Assembly: GCA_040507035.1 (NCBI GenBank)
Contig: JBEVVR010000021.1
Location: 16,540-80,539 of the forward strand
Direction: 5' to 3'
Source of the DNA: Thiodiazotropha sp040507035
Lineage (GTDB): Bacteria > Pseudomonadota > Gammaproteobacteria > Chromatiales > Chromatiaceae
DNA: 64,000 bases
Positions within the stretch are counted from its first letter, which is position 1. Each line of letters opens with the position of its first letter. Under the pieces are notes generated by a model. That model searched no databases and was not told the DNA's origin. It saw only the letters and a list, made by a program, of their open reading frames with translations. Below, piece after piece: positions 43,919-52,590 of the stretch. A program made the position numbers and the translations under genes.

Positions 43919-46609
43919 ATGCAACTGAAGAGCAAATTCGTTGCGGCTTTAGCCGCACTGTTCCTATGCCTCTTCGTTGCGGACATCTATCTTGAATATG
44001 ACCAGCTCATGGATGGCTTGACAACCACTGCGGAGTCACAGCAAGCGTCTGCACTGAACCTTTTCACTGTTGTTACCTCGAACTCCCCACTTCATGTCGA
44101 GCTCAGGCTGAAGATGTTGCCGGTGATAGAAGAGCGCGCCATTTTCTTTACCGCGGGCTTCCTTTTCAGTTTTCTTCTTGTCTCATGGCTACTGAATAGA
44201 ATGCTGCTAATGCCGGTTTCACGTCTCAAGCAGGTAGCGTCAGAGCTTGCCCGAGGTAACTATCTTGCGGCTGAAAACTTGCCGGAACATGACGAATTGA
44301 CCCATGTCTCCCTAGCCTTCAAGCGTATGGCAGGCGAGATCTCAAAACGCGAACAGGCGGTAAATCAGCAGAAAGGGCTCTATGCAGCGCTTTCGCAAAC
44401 CAGCAAGACGATACTGCGCAATCGCTCTCCGCAAGTGCTGTTTGAAAGGGTCTGCGATATTGCGGTGACATTTGGTGGCTTCAATGCGGCGTGGATCGGT
44501 GAGGTCAACAATATGGGCAAAACTGTCATGCCCATAGCTTGTGCCGGAATCAACCTGGAGAGTCTCAAGGCCTGTACATTTGACTTGGATCTTACCGATC
44601 CCCAGGCAGATAGTCCCTTGGCAATCTCCGTCTACGGTAAGTGCCCATCGGTGATCGACGAGATAGATGCCGACCCCGGGAAGACCGCCTGGCATCGTTT
44701 GGCACGGCTCAGTGGTAGCCGTTCAGCCGCTGTTTTTCCCATCATCAATCATCAACAGGTTGTTGCCACGCTCACTGTCTATGCCCAGGGGAGCAACTAC
44801 TTTACCCTCACGGTTCACGATCTGTTGCATGAAATGGTGGACGACCTCGCCTTTGCCATCGAGAACTATGAGCGCAACCAGGCACATCAGTTGGCGCACA
44901 AGTCCCTTGAAAAATCGTCAGCCCAGCTTGAGGCAGTGAACAAAAAGATGTCTCTGATACTGGAGTCGGCAGGTGAAGGCATCTTCGGTATCGATGAACA
45001 GGGGGCATGCACCTTCATCAATCAGGCAGCCGCGGAAATGCTGGGCTATACCCAGGACGAGTTGTTGAATCGGGAGATACATAAAAGCATACGCATGTTC
45101 GACGAGGCCGGTAAATCCTTCAATAGTTCGGTATTGCGGCAGGGTGAGTCGGTTCGGGTCAAGGATGAGTCTTTTCTACGCAAGAACGAGACCTTGTTTC
45201 CTGTCGAGTATTCAACCTATCCCATCATGGAAGATGGCCGTTTCATGGGTTCAGTGACCGTGTTCAGAGATGTCACGGCTACCCGGTCGATGATGCGGGA
45301 GATGCGCTTTCTAGCCACTCACGACTCCTTGACCCATCTGTTGAATCGTCATGCATTCGATCAACGGCTGCGTCAGGCCTTTGCCAAATCCAAGGATAAG
45401 GGAGTGAAGCATGTGTTGCTCTATATGGATCTGGATCAGTTCAAGCTGGTCAACGATACCTGCGGTCATGTTGCAGGGGATATGATGCTGCGGCAGCTTT
45501 CCCATCGCTTGCAGCGTACCATTGGAGGCAATGACGTACTGGCTCGTCTCGGTGGCGACGAGTTTGGTCTGTTGTTGGAGAACTGTCAGCTTGAACGGGC
45601 ACAGCAGCTGGCAAGCAAGCTCTGCAGTGTGGTCAAGGATTTTCGTTTCACCTGGGAGGGCAGGTCCTTCTCTACCGGTGTCAGTATCGGTATCGTCGCA
45701 ATCGAAGCCAATACCGACAGCCCGCATAGTGCCTTGAGTTCAGCCGATGCCGCCTGTTACGTAGCCAAGGACATGGGCAGAAACAGGATTCATGTCTATC
45801 AGCCCTATGACGAGGAGATCAAGCGCCAGCAGGGCGAGATGCGCTGGGTAGGTCGCATCGAGAATGCCATGGATCAGCAGCGATTCTCTCTGTTGCAGCA
45901 GCCGATCATGTCGTTGCGCAGTTCGGCCATAGGTGATGAGCACATCGAAGTGCTGTTACGTATGAAAGATGAACAGGGTAAACAGATCATGCCAGGTGCC
46001 TTCATCCCGGCGGCGGAGCGGTATAACATCATGGCCAGTCTCGATCGCTGGGTTATCAGCCACGCCTTCGGGTGGTTGTCGGAGAATCCGCAGCGCCTGG
46101 AGGAGCTGGGGCTGTGCGCGATCAATCTCTCAGGCCAGTCCCTGGGTGACGGCACACTGCACGAACATATTCTCGAGCAGCTGCGTAAATATAATCTACC
46201 TGCCGAGAAGATCTCTTTTGAGATAACGGAGACTGCTGTTGTCAGTCGCTTAGATCAGGCGGCGCGTTTTATCAGTCTGCTCAAACGCCGGGGTTTCCGT
46301 TTTGCGTTGGATGATTTCGGTACCGGCATGTCCTCCTTTTCCTATCTCAAACGCCTGCCAGTGGATTATCTGAAGATCGATGGCAGTTTTGTCTCCAATA
46401 TGGTCAATGATTCGGTGGACAGGGCGATGGTGGAGTCGATCAATGAGATTGGCCATTTGATGGGCCTGCAGACCATTGCCGAGTATGTTGAGAACGATCA
46501 GACCCTGGAGCAGCTGATCGATATCGGTGTCGACTACGCACAGGGATATGGTGTCATGCGTCCCATGCCTTTGGGTACGGCGGGACGCGGTCCGCTGAAT
46601 GCGGCATGA
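43919..46609 (+). CDS. Membrane GGDEF/EAL protein with GAF and PAS domains
   Basis: An 896-residue c-di-GMP signalling protein. Two membrane helices (about 5-27 and 70-95) are followed by a HAMP-like linker, a GAF domain (about 165-330), a PAS domain (about 345-465), GGDEF with intact RLGGDEF near 540, and an EAL domain. The signature Glu-Ala-Leu is EVL (near 676), but the later DDFGTGMSSFSYLKRLPVDYLKIDG motif is intact, so phosphodiesterase activity is possible. A short periplasmic loop may sense. The start is uncertain: ATG 43919 gives a clean membrane N-terminus; an in-frame GTG lies at 43883. Confidence 0.9.
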   Translation: MQLKSKFVAALAALFLCLFVADIYLEYDQLMDGLTTTAESQQASALNLFTVVTSNSPLHVELRLKMLPVIEERAIFFTAGFLFSFLLVSWLLNRMLLMPVSRLKQVASELARGNYLAAENLPEHDELTHVSLAFKRMAGEISKREQAVNQQKGLYAALSQTSKTILRNRSPQVLFERVCDIAVTFGGFNAAWIGEVNNMGKTVMPIACAGINLESLKACTFDLDLTDPQADSPLAISVYGKCPSVIDEIDADPGKTAWHRLARLSGSRSAAVFPIINHQQVVATLTVYAQGSNYFTLTVHDLLHEMVDDLAFAIENYERNQAHQLAHKSLEKSSAQLEAVNKKMSLILESAGEGIFGIDEQGACTFINQAAAEMLGYTQDELLNREIHKSIRMFDEAGKSFNSSVLRQGESVRVKDESFLRKNETLFPVEYSTYPIMEDGRFMGSVTVFRDVTATRSMMREMRFLATHDSLTHLLNRHAFDQRLRQAFAKSKDKGVKHVLLYMDLDQFKLVNDTCGHVAGDMMLRQLSHRLQRTIGGNDVLARLGGDEFGLLLENCQLERAQQLASKLCSVVKDFRFTWEGRSFSTGVSIGIVAIEANTDSPHSALSSADAACYVAKDMGRNRIHVYQPYDEEIKRQQGEMRWVGRIENAMDQQRFSLLQQPIMSLRSSAIGDEHIEVLLRMKDEQGKQIMPGAFIPAAERYNIMASLDRWVISHAFGWLSENPQRLEELGLCAINLSGQSLGDGTLHEHILEQLRKYNLPAEKISFEITETAVVSRLDQAARFISLLKRRGFRFALDDFGTGMSSFSYLKRLPVDYLKIDGSFVSNMVNDSVDRAMVESINEIGHLMGLQTIAEYVENDQTLEQLIDIGVDYAQGYGVMRPMPLGTAGRGPLNAA

Positions 46610-46623
46610 ACCGATCTATCTAA

Positions 46624-47073
46624 TCAATCGAGTCGGCACTGGCTCATGAAGGCCTCGAGGCCGATCTCTTGCGCATAGCTCTTCAGTACCTTGGGCCTTG
46701 GGCCTTTCTCCTTGACCTCGATGACATGGTCGGGATTGTCCGGCAGATTGCCGTATTTGCCGGCGGGTATTTTTATGGCGGCGGCTTTGGCCGTAGGTCC
46801 GCCTCTGCGGCCACGTCTCTTTTTAGTCGATTTCTTCGATTTAGTCTTTCTCTGAGTGGACTGCCCCTCAATCTTCAGCATGATACGACTGATCTTTTTG
46901 AAGTTGTGGCGTACATAGGTCTCTAAGTTAATACCCTTATCCTTCAGTATTTTATCGATCTGACCGCTGGCATCGGCCAAAGCCTTCTTTTGCATTTCAG
47001 CCTTTTTTTGCTCGTTTTCCAAGCGTGCTATCTTTGCTCTAAGGCTCTCGATCTCTTTCTCTATGTTTGCCAT
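46624..47073 (-). CDS. H-NS-like nucleoid protein (divergent)
   Basis: A 149-residue DNA-binding protein. The N-terminal coiled coil (IEKEIESLRAKIARLENEQKKAEMQ) should dimerise. A Lys/Arg-rich linker (KSKKSTKKRRGRRGG) follows, then a C-terminal domain with AGKYGNLPDNPDHVIEVKEKGPRPKVLK. That end resembles the H-NS DNA-binding loop but lacks the classical WTGRGRxP, so it is a distant member. It may silence AT-rich DNA. It is convergent with the GGDEF gene, 14 bases apart. Confidence 0.65.
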   Translation of the reverse strand: MANIEKEIESLRAKIARLENEQKKAEMQKKALADASGQIDKILKDKGINLETYVRHNFKKISRIMLKIEGQSTQRKTKSKKSTKKRRGRRGGPTAKAAAIKIPAGKYGNLPDNPDHVIEVKEKGPRPKVLKSYAQEIGLEAFMSQCRLD

Positions 47074-47166
47074 ACAACTAAGCCCTTCTCAGTTTTACTG
47101 ATGTTTGTGATTCAAAAGCCACTTTATAACACTATGATTTTAAGGCGCCTTTATGGCCAATAGCAA

Positions 47167-47445
47167 ATGCGGATGCGAAACATGAAACAGGACTATGTTG
47201 CTATCCCATGTGCCCAACATGAGGCTTACCAGTATGCGGTCATGAAAGGCACTATGTTGCAACTGATTTGGCATGACGAGGAGGGTCAGGCGTGTCGGGT
47301 GCAGGCGTTGCCGATCGATGTTTTGACTCGGGATCAGGCAGAGTTTTTAGTTGTTAAACAGCAAAATGGTGCGATTCGATCGATAAGGCTCGATCGTATT
47401 ATTGCGGCGAATAGGGCTGCAGGTGGGGGCGACCTGTTGAGCTGA
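47167..47445 (+). CDS. Rho-binding antiterminator-like (ROF) protein
   Basis: A 92-residue protein (87 if ATG 47182 is used, which is plausible because its product starts MKQDYVAIPC like relatives). The Sm-like pattern YVAIPC ... GTMLQLIWHDEEG ... AEFLVVKQQNGAIRSIRLDRI fits the YaeO/ROF family, which binds Rho and reduces termination. The match is by pattern only and the protein is diverged. Confidence 0.6.
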   Translation: MRMRNMKQDYVAIPCAQHEAYQYAVMKGTMLQLIWHDEEGQACRVQALPIDVLTRDQAEFLVVKQQNGAIRSIRLDRIIAANRAAGGGDLLS

Positions 47446-47618
47446 ACTCATCCTTGTCAAAATATTGTCGTTTACATGGATATAGTGCCAACTAACTGAA
47501 TATAAAGTGATATATAGCCTTTACAATCGATCCATATACGCATTTTAGGAATTTGCATCGGGGACATGTTGGATATGCTGTGATAACTTTCTAGTAAAGG
47601 AGCCATGAGAACCGACTG

Positions 47619-47966
47619 ATGACGCAGCTCAGTAACCGAAATCTAGATTTCGACCATCTTCTGCAATTGGCAGAGACGGATCCGATGCTTTTTGAGGATA
47701 TGCGTCAGGCGGCGATTGATGACTTTATCTCCAATCTTCCCGAGGAGAGGCAGCAACGGATGCGCCGCTTGCAGTGGCGTATTGACCAGGAACGGAGAAA
47801 CCGCTCCCCTCTCAGCGCCTGTGTCAAGATTTCCAGCATGATGTGGGAACACATGGTCGGCCCCCAGGGTCTGTTAGGCTATCTGCAGGGTGATATCAAG
47901 TACAGGCGGGTGGAGGCTAAGTCCAAGGCGGATATCCTGGATTTTCCTCTTCGGCCCAGCCGTTAA
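47619..47966 (+). CDS. DUF3135 family protein
   Basis: A 115-residue soluble protein. The N-terminal FDHLLQLAETDPMLFEDMRQAAIDDFI and RRLQWRIDQERRNRSPLSACVKISSMMWE segments match DUF3135, a small helical family of gammaproteobacteria. Function unknown. It lies upstream of rpmE; a small hairpin CTGCCC-CGGT-GGGCAG (48017-48032) separates them. Confidence 0.82.
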   Translation: MTQLSNRNLDFDHLLQLAETDPMLFEDMRQAAIDDFISNLPEERQQRMRRLQWRIDQERRNRSPLSACVKISSMMWEHMVGPQGLLGYLQGDIKYRRVEAKSKADILDFPLRPSR

Positions 47967-48068
47967 TAGATGGGCTTGCCTTAGCTGCCGTCTTGGCATA
48001 TTATTCCGCTCTTTCCCTGCCCCGGTGGGCAGAAATTAAACGATATCCTTCTCACAAGAGAGTCCATC

Positions 48069-48272
48069 ATGAAACCGGATATTCATCCTCGTTATGAGGA
48101 GATCAAAGTTGTATGCAGTTGCGGTAATGAGATCATCACCCGATCCACACTGGGTCAGGAAGAGCTCCATGTAGAGGTTTGCTCATCCTGCCACCCTTTC
48201 TATACGGGTAAGCAGAAGATTGTAGATACCGCCGGTCGTGTGGATAAATTCCGCAAGAAATACAATCGCTAA
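48069..48272 (+). CDS. rpmE: 50S ribosomal protein L31 (zinc form)
   Basis: A 67-residue ribosomal protein. Four zinc-binding cysteines are present in CSCG and CSSC, so this is the C+ type. The conserved HPFYTGKQK and DTAGRVDKFRKKY segments confirm L31. A Zur-regulated C- paralogue would be elsewhere if present. Its intrinsic terminator lies 62 bases downstream, inside the next open reading frame. Confidence 0.97.
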   Translation: MKPDIHPRYEEIKVVCSCGNEIITRSTLGQEELHVEVCSSCHPFYTGKQKIVDTAGRVDKFRKKYNR

Positions 48273-48299
48273 CCTTTCAGGCCCACGCCGTGTAGGAAC

Positions 48300-49088
48300 A
48301 TGGCGTTACTGATAGGGATAGTCGATCAGATACAAAAGGCCCCGCTTCGCGGGGCCTTTTTGCTCTTCATATCACTCTCATCGCTCAATGTTCACGCTGC
48401 AAGCTGCTCACCCTGTGATAGCCGGCCACTCGAGGTCGCCCATGTCCACGATGGCGATACCCTGAGACTCAAGGATGGACGCAAGCTCCGTCTGATCGGT
48501 GTGAATACGCCAGAACTCGGGAATGGAGTCGACCCTGAGCCTGGCGCCCTGGCGGCCAAACAGCTGCTCGAAACCCTGGTTAACCGGGGTGGCGGTAGAG
48601 TCAGGGTCTGTCTCGATGCCGATGCTGAGGACAGGTATGGGCGCACCTTGGCCCATATCTACGGCCCTCGGGGTGAGAGCATAACCCACCAACTGTTGAA
48701 GCTCGGTGCCGGCCACCATGTGGTGATTCCTCCTAACCTGCGAAACCTCCGCTGTTACCAGGAGGCGGAACGTGAGGCAAGAGAGGGTGCCAGTGGTATC
48801 TGGCGTCTTCCAATAAGAGACACATCTCAGCTGCGCGGTGATGAGTCTGGGTTTCACATACTCACTGGCCGGGTGGTGCGGATCGGTCGCAGTCGCAGCG
48901 GTCTATGGTTGAATCTGGAGGGTGGCCTGGCGTTGCGAATAACCTGGGATGACTGGAACAGATTCCACATAGAAGAAGCGGATCTTCTGCTCGATGCGAG
49001 AATCGAGGTCAGGGGATGGATCTATCATCGCAAGGGTAGCCAGAGGATGCGGGTGAGACATCCCGCATCGATCCGCTGGTTGGAGTAG
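48300..49088 (+). CDS. Secreted thermonuclease-family (SNase) protein
   Basis: A 262-residue predicted exported nuclease. The N-terminus reads KAPLRGAFLLFISLSSLNVHAAS, which has the shape of a signal peptide. The SNase fold follows with VHDGDTLRL, LRLIGVNTPE and the DRYGRTLAHIY motif that carry the catalytic Asp, Glu and Arg. A second OB-like domain ends the protein. The first codons run through the strong terminator at 48334-48361, so full-length expression needs read-through; no later in-frame ATG precedes the signal sequence. A truncated start (TTG after the hairpin) would leave a very short signal. Confidence 0.85.
   Translation: MALLIGIVDQIQKAPLRGAFLLFISLSSLNVHAASCSPCDSRPLEVAHVHDGDTLRLKDGRKLRLIGVNTPELGNGVDPEPGALAAKQLLETLVNRGGGRVRVCLDADAEDRYGRTLAHIYGPRGESITHQLLKLGAGHHVVIPPNLRNLRCYQEAEREAREGASGIWRLPIRDTSQLRGDESGFHILTGRVVRIGRSRSGLWLNLEGGLALRITWDDWNRFHIEEADLLLDARIEVRGWIYHRKGSQRMRVRHPASIRWLE
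48334..48361 (+). terminator. Intrinsic terminator of rpmE within the nuclease coding region
   Basis: Arms AAAAGGCCCCGC / GCGGGGCCTTTT with a TTC loop and a five-T run. This is the strongest terminator in the window. It lies 62 bases after the rpmE stop but codes for residues KAPLRGAF of the downstream nuclease. Confidence 0.9.
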
Positions 49089-49183
49089 CGTTGAGGCCGC
49101 TGTTGTGGTGTATCATTGCCTGAGCCTAAATGGTATCCACAACCCAAAGCGGCAGCTGAGGGTGATCGACAGCAGGTGTCTCA

Positions 49184-50308
49184 ATGACCAAACATATCGG
49201 AATATTGACCTCAGGGGGTGACAGCCCGGGCCTCAATGCGGCAATTCGTGGTGTCGGCAAGGCTGCCGCGAACTACTACGATATGCAGGTGATCGGCATT
49301 CGCGACGGTTTTCGCGGCTTGGTGGAAAACCGCTTCCTGCAGTTGGACAGTGCCGCCCTGTCGGGGATTCTCACCCGTGGCGGAACCATTCTCGGCACCA
49401 GCCGTGAAAAGCCCCATCGCATGAACTTCAACGGCAAACGCCAGGACATGACCGATGTCATCGTGCAGAACTACCAGGCACACCACCTCGATGCAATAGT
49501 CTGCATCGGCGGCGGCGGCACCCAGAAAAATGCCCTGCAGCTGATGGAGAAGGGATTGAATGTCATTACCCTGCCGAAGACCATCGATAATGACGTGGCA
49601 CATACAGACACCACATTCGGTTTCGATACCGCCCTGGGCATCGCCACTGACGCCGTTGACCGTCTCCACAGCACGGCGCACAGCCACCATCGCATCATTG
49701 TGGTGGAGATCATGGGCCATCGCGCCGGTTGGTTGGCTCTCGGTTCAGGCTTGGCAGGTGGCGCGGATGTCATCTTATTACCCGAAATCGCCTACGATAT
49801 CGAGATTGTGGCTGAGGCGATCAGAAGACGGGCGGCCGGCGGCAAGCACTTCAGTATCGTCGCCGTGGCAGAGGGTGCCTTACCCCAGGGGGATGCCGAA
49901 CAGTATCGGGCGCTGCTGGAAGCGAAGATCAGTGCAAGCAACAAAAAGGAACGCAAGAGCGCGAAAGCGGAACTCGCAGCATTTGAGACGGCCCATGCCA
50001 ATCACACCGTTACCCTCTCCCGGCAGCTCGAAGAGTTGACGGGCCTTGAGTCGAGAGTGACCATCCTTGGCTATCTGCAGCGTGGTGGCACCCCCTCTGC
50101 CGTAGACAGGCTGCTCGCCACCCGTTTGGGGACCGCTTGCACAGATCTGATTTCGAAAGGGGTCTTCGGTGTGATGGTGGCTGCAAAAGGGGACTTGGCG
50201 GTACCCGTGCCCCTCACCGAGGTGGCCGGAAACAAGAAACTGGTACCCGCCGACCACCCCTGGGTGGTCAGTGCGAAACGCATAGGAACCAGCTTTGGGG
50301 ATGATTGA
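49184..50308 (+). CDS. 6-phosphofructokinase, group III (ATP or PPi)
   Basis: A 374-residue PFK. The N-terminal TSGGDSPGLNAAIRG phosphate loop, catalytic TIDND and MGHRAGWLALGSGLAGGAD stretch are present. The donor-specifying residues are mixed: the loop near 108 is GGGGT (Gly as in ATP enzymes, where PPi enzymes have Asp), but PKTIDND near 131 carries the Lys typical of PPi enzymes. Donor specificity therefore cannot be assigned. PPi-PFKs are common in sulfur-oxidising and methylotrophic bacteria as Calvin-cycle enzymes. Upstream spacing is 95 bases from the nuclease gene. Confidence 0.93.
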   Translation: MTKHIGILTSGGDSPGLNAAIRGVGKAAANYYDMQVIGIRDGFRGLVENRFLQLDSAALSGILTRGGTILGTSREKPHRMNFNGKRQDMTDVIVQNYQAHHLDAIVCIGGGGTQKNALQLMEKGLNVITLPKTIDNDVAHTDTTFGFDTALGIATDAVDRLHSTAHSHHRIIVVEIMGHRAGWLALGSGLAGGADVILLPEIAYDIEIVAEAIRRRAAGGKHFSIVAVAEGALPQGDAEQYRALLEAKISASNKKERKSAKAELAAFETAHANHTVTLSRQLEELTGLESRVTILGYLQRGGTPSAVDRLLATRLGTACTDLISKGVFGVMVAAKGDLAVPVPLTEVAGNKKLVPADHPWVVSAKRIGTSFGDD

Positions 50309-50329
50309 GCTGGTGTTCTATATACAGCT

Positions 50330-51139
50330 CTAGAAAAACGGCAGGAAATTCCGCATTCCGTTCATGACCGGACTTACCGTATGTGACATGGCGCCAACGT
50401 CGTTGGTCATTACCCCAACATTGCGGTTCAGATGATTCATGTTGCCGTTCATTCCTTTCACCTGGCTGGTGATGGCCTTCATGTTCTTATTGGTCTGGAC
50501 CATTTGTTGGTTCATCTCCACGACGCCCCCGGACATGGTGTGGGTGTCTTGACCGATGGATGCGATGTGGTGTCTGATCTGATTCATATCGGCGGACATG
50601 CTGGTCATGGAGCGTTCCATGATATGGACCACATAAAACAGATAGATCAGAGCGACAATGGCGATCAGTGTGCCCGGCAGGGAGAAGAGCTTGATGCGCT
50701 GTATTCTATAGGTCTGCTCTTTTTCAATGGCTTCGAGTCGCTCTAGGAGTAGCTTCTCCCGCTCTTCCGTCTCCGTATGACTCTGTTCAAAGGCGTGGCT
50801 TAGGCGGTCGCTGAACTCCTCGATGATCTTTTCCTGGTGATCCTCGCGATCGCGGCTGTCCCTGTGGATCTTGTCGAAGACCGACTGCAATCCCTGCAGC
50901 AACCCGGGTAGCACTCGATTATCGCTGCCCTGCTTTGCAGTTCTCGCCACCTGTTTCTCGCCCGTATTATTGACACCCGTGGCCGGCTGTTTTTTTACCG
51001 TCTGCTTTTTAACTGTCTTTTTTTTAGCAGCCGCTTTTTTTCGGGTTGTAGGCTGCTTTTTTACCGTCAGTTTCTTGCGTGTGGTGCTAGCCGTGCTTTT
51101 GCTGCGAGCGGCCTTCTTTTTTGGGGGTTGACTTGCCAT
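50330..51139 (-). CDS. Lys-rich (H1-like) protein with membrane helix and coiled coil
   Basis: A 269-residue protein with no clear family. Residues 1-55 are an Ala/Lys/Thr-rich, histone H1-like tail (KKKAARSKSTAS, KKAAAKKKTVKKQ). A charged coiled coil follows (about 95-145), then one membrane helix (LFSLPGTLIAIVALIYLFYVV) and a C-terminal Met/Asn/Gly-rich heptad region (MNQIRHH to MNGMRNFLPFF). The basic tail would face the cytoplasm and could bind DNA or another polyanion such as polyphosphate; this is inference. It is convergent with the PFK gene. Confidence 0.75.
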   Translation of the reverse strand: MASQPPKKKAARSKSTASTTRKKLTVKKQPTTRKKAAAKKKTVKKQTVKKQPATGVNNTGEKQVARTAKQGSDNRVLPGLLQGLQSVFDKIHRDSRDREDHQEKIIEEFSDRLSHAFEQSHTETEEREKLLLERLEAIEKEQTYRIQRIKLFSLPGTLIAIVALIYLFYVVHIMERSMTSMSADMNQIRHHIASIGQDTHTMSGGVVEMNQQMVQTNKNMKAITSQVKGMNGNMNHLNRNVGVMTNDVGAMSHTVSPVMNGMRNFLPFF

Positions 51140-51232
51140 CGGACTTCACCGGTTTGGGAGCAGGAAATTTAGTTTATAATAATTAACTAATTTGAACCCT
51201 GATTCAAGTCACGCTTTGTTAAGTGAGATCCT

Positions 51233-52474
51233 CTACTCGGCCAGTAGGCTGTCAATGACCTCGATAACCTCGGGACTGTCCCAGTTGATGGCCCTGTTCG
51301 CGGTATAGCGAATCCGGCCTTGGGTGTCGAGAATAAAAGAGCTGGGGAAGCTAAATACCTGCCACTCAAGGGAAACCAGACCGTCACTGTCGATAAGGAC
51401 AGGAAAATCCACCGCTATCTGCTTGAGAAACTCCCCTATCTCTTCGGCGGATTCGCGATAATCGACCGAAACTATCTCGATCTTCTGATCTCGATAGTGG
51501 GCCAGGAGACGATTGAGTGATGGTATCTCCTCGACACAGGGCGGGCACCAGGTTGCCCAGAAATTTACCAGCACCACGCTGTTTTTGAGTGACTCAAGAT
51601 CCAGTTGCTTGCCTTGACTGTCTGCGAGCCGCAGCGGTGGCGCTGCAACCGCCTCTGCAAGGCGGATAAGGGTATGGAGTTCCCCCGTGGGTATCTCTTT
51701 GCCGCTGGCGTTGATGTTCGAGGCCGGTTTGGGGTGGCTACCCAAGAGCTTGGCAAACCGGGCTATCTGCTTGGGGAGGCTGGCAACCGTTTCACGTTTC
51801 AGATCCCCGGCGTCTTCATCCCCCATGATGAACCAATCTCTTACCCCGGGGACCAGATACACATAAGTCGGCGAGCCGGCCCGCCACAGGGTGGTTACAA
51901 CCGGATTCAGGCGCCAGCGTTGGCTGCCGAGTTCCGGCTGCAAAATAACCAGCGGCAGGTTGGTTGCCCGCAGTATCGGATCGAGAACCGGCGCCTCCCC
52001 CGCAACCGGCGCCGGTCCGAATAGATTCGGATAGAAGAGTATCGCACCCAGCAGGCGTGACTGGGGTTGACTGGCCTGCCAGCGATTGACACCGCGCAGG
52101 AGGGGTAACGGCATGCGGTCATAGCTGGCGAGTAGGATCTGCTTGTCGCTGTGGGCATGAGCGGCGCTGAGTATCGCGGCGACGCCTTCACCATCGAGGG
52201 TGCGCACGGTTTCACTGGAGCGTGGGAGGAAATAGGCCTGCAGCAGGTCGACCCGCCATATCTCTATCCCGGAATCGGTCAGCTGCTTAAGCAGACTGTC
52301 GAACAGGGCGCGGGGTTCTTCGTGATCGACCAGCCAGATCATCACCAGATCACCGGGGGCTTTGCGGATGTCGATGGGAATATCATTACCCTGACTGTCG
52401 GTAACGGTGAATTCCCCGGCATGGAGCATTGAACCGAACAATAGCTGTAGAAACAAAAATATCAGGAGTCGCAT
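51233..52474 (-). CDS. TlpA-like thioredoxin fused to an alpha/beta-type domain
   Basis: A 413-residue exported protein. The signal peptide (MRLLIFLFLQLLFGSMLHA) starts at ATG 52474; an in-frame start at 52603 would precede it by 43 unlikely residues. The N-terminal 250 residues look like a hydrolase-type fold without a recognisable Ser nucleophile. The C-terminus (about 275-413) is a TlpA/ResA thioredoxin domain with WATWCPPC and the following cis-Pro region (SFPSSF). The fused layout is unusual. It is likely a periplasmic disulfide reductase or a partner for the hydrolase domain. Confidence 0.8.
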   Translation of the reverse strand: MRLLIFLFLQLLFGSMLHAGEFTVTDSQGNDIPIDIRKAPGDLVMIWLVDHEEPRALFDSLLKQLTDSGIEIWRVDLLQAYFLPRSSETVRTLDGEGVAAILSAAHAHSDKQILLASYDRMPLPLLRGVNRWQASQPQSRLLGAILFYPNLFGPAPVAGEAPVLDPILRATNLPLVILQPELGSQRWRLNPVVTTLWRAGSPTYVYLVPGVRDWFIMGDEDAGDLKRETVASLPKQIARFAKLLGSHPKPASNINASGKEIPTGELHTLIRLAEAVAAPPLRLADSQGKQLDLESLKNSVVLVNFWATWCPPCVEEIPSLNRLLAHYRDQKIEIVSVDYRESAEEIGEFLKQIAVDFPVLIDSDGLVSLEWQVFSFPSSFILDTQGRIRYTANRAINWDSPEVIEVIDSLLAE

Positions 52475-52590
52475 CGGGGTGATGTTACCTTGGAATTGTG
52501 TTAAGTGTAGCGTGGAAAAATAACTGGCAGGCTGGTTTGCTGGCTGGCGATCCCAAAGCCTGTCGATCACTGATGATGAGGAGTTGAGAG

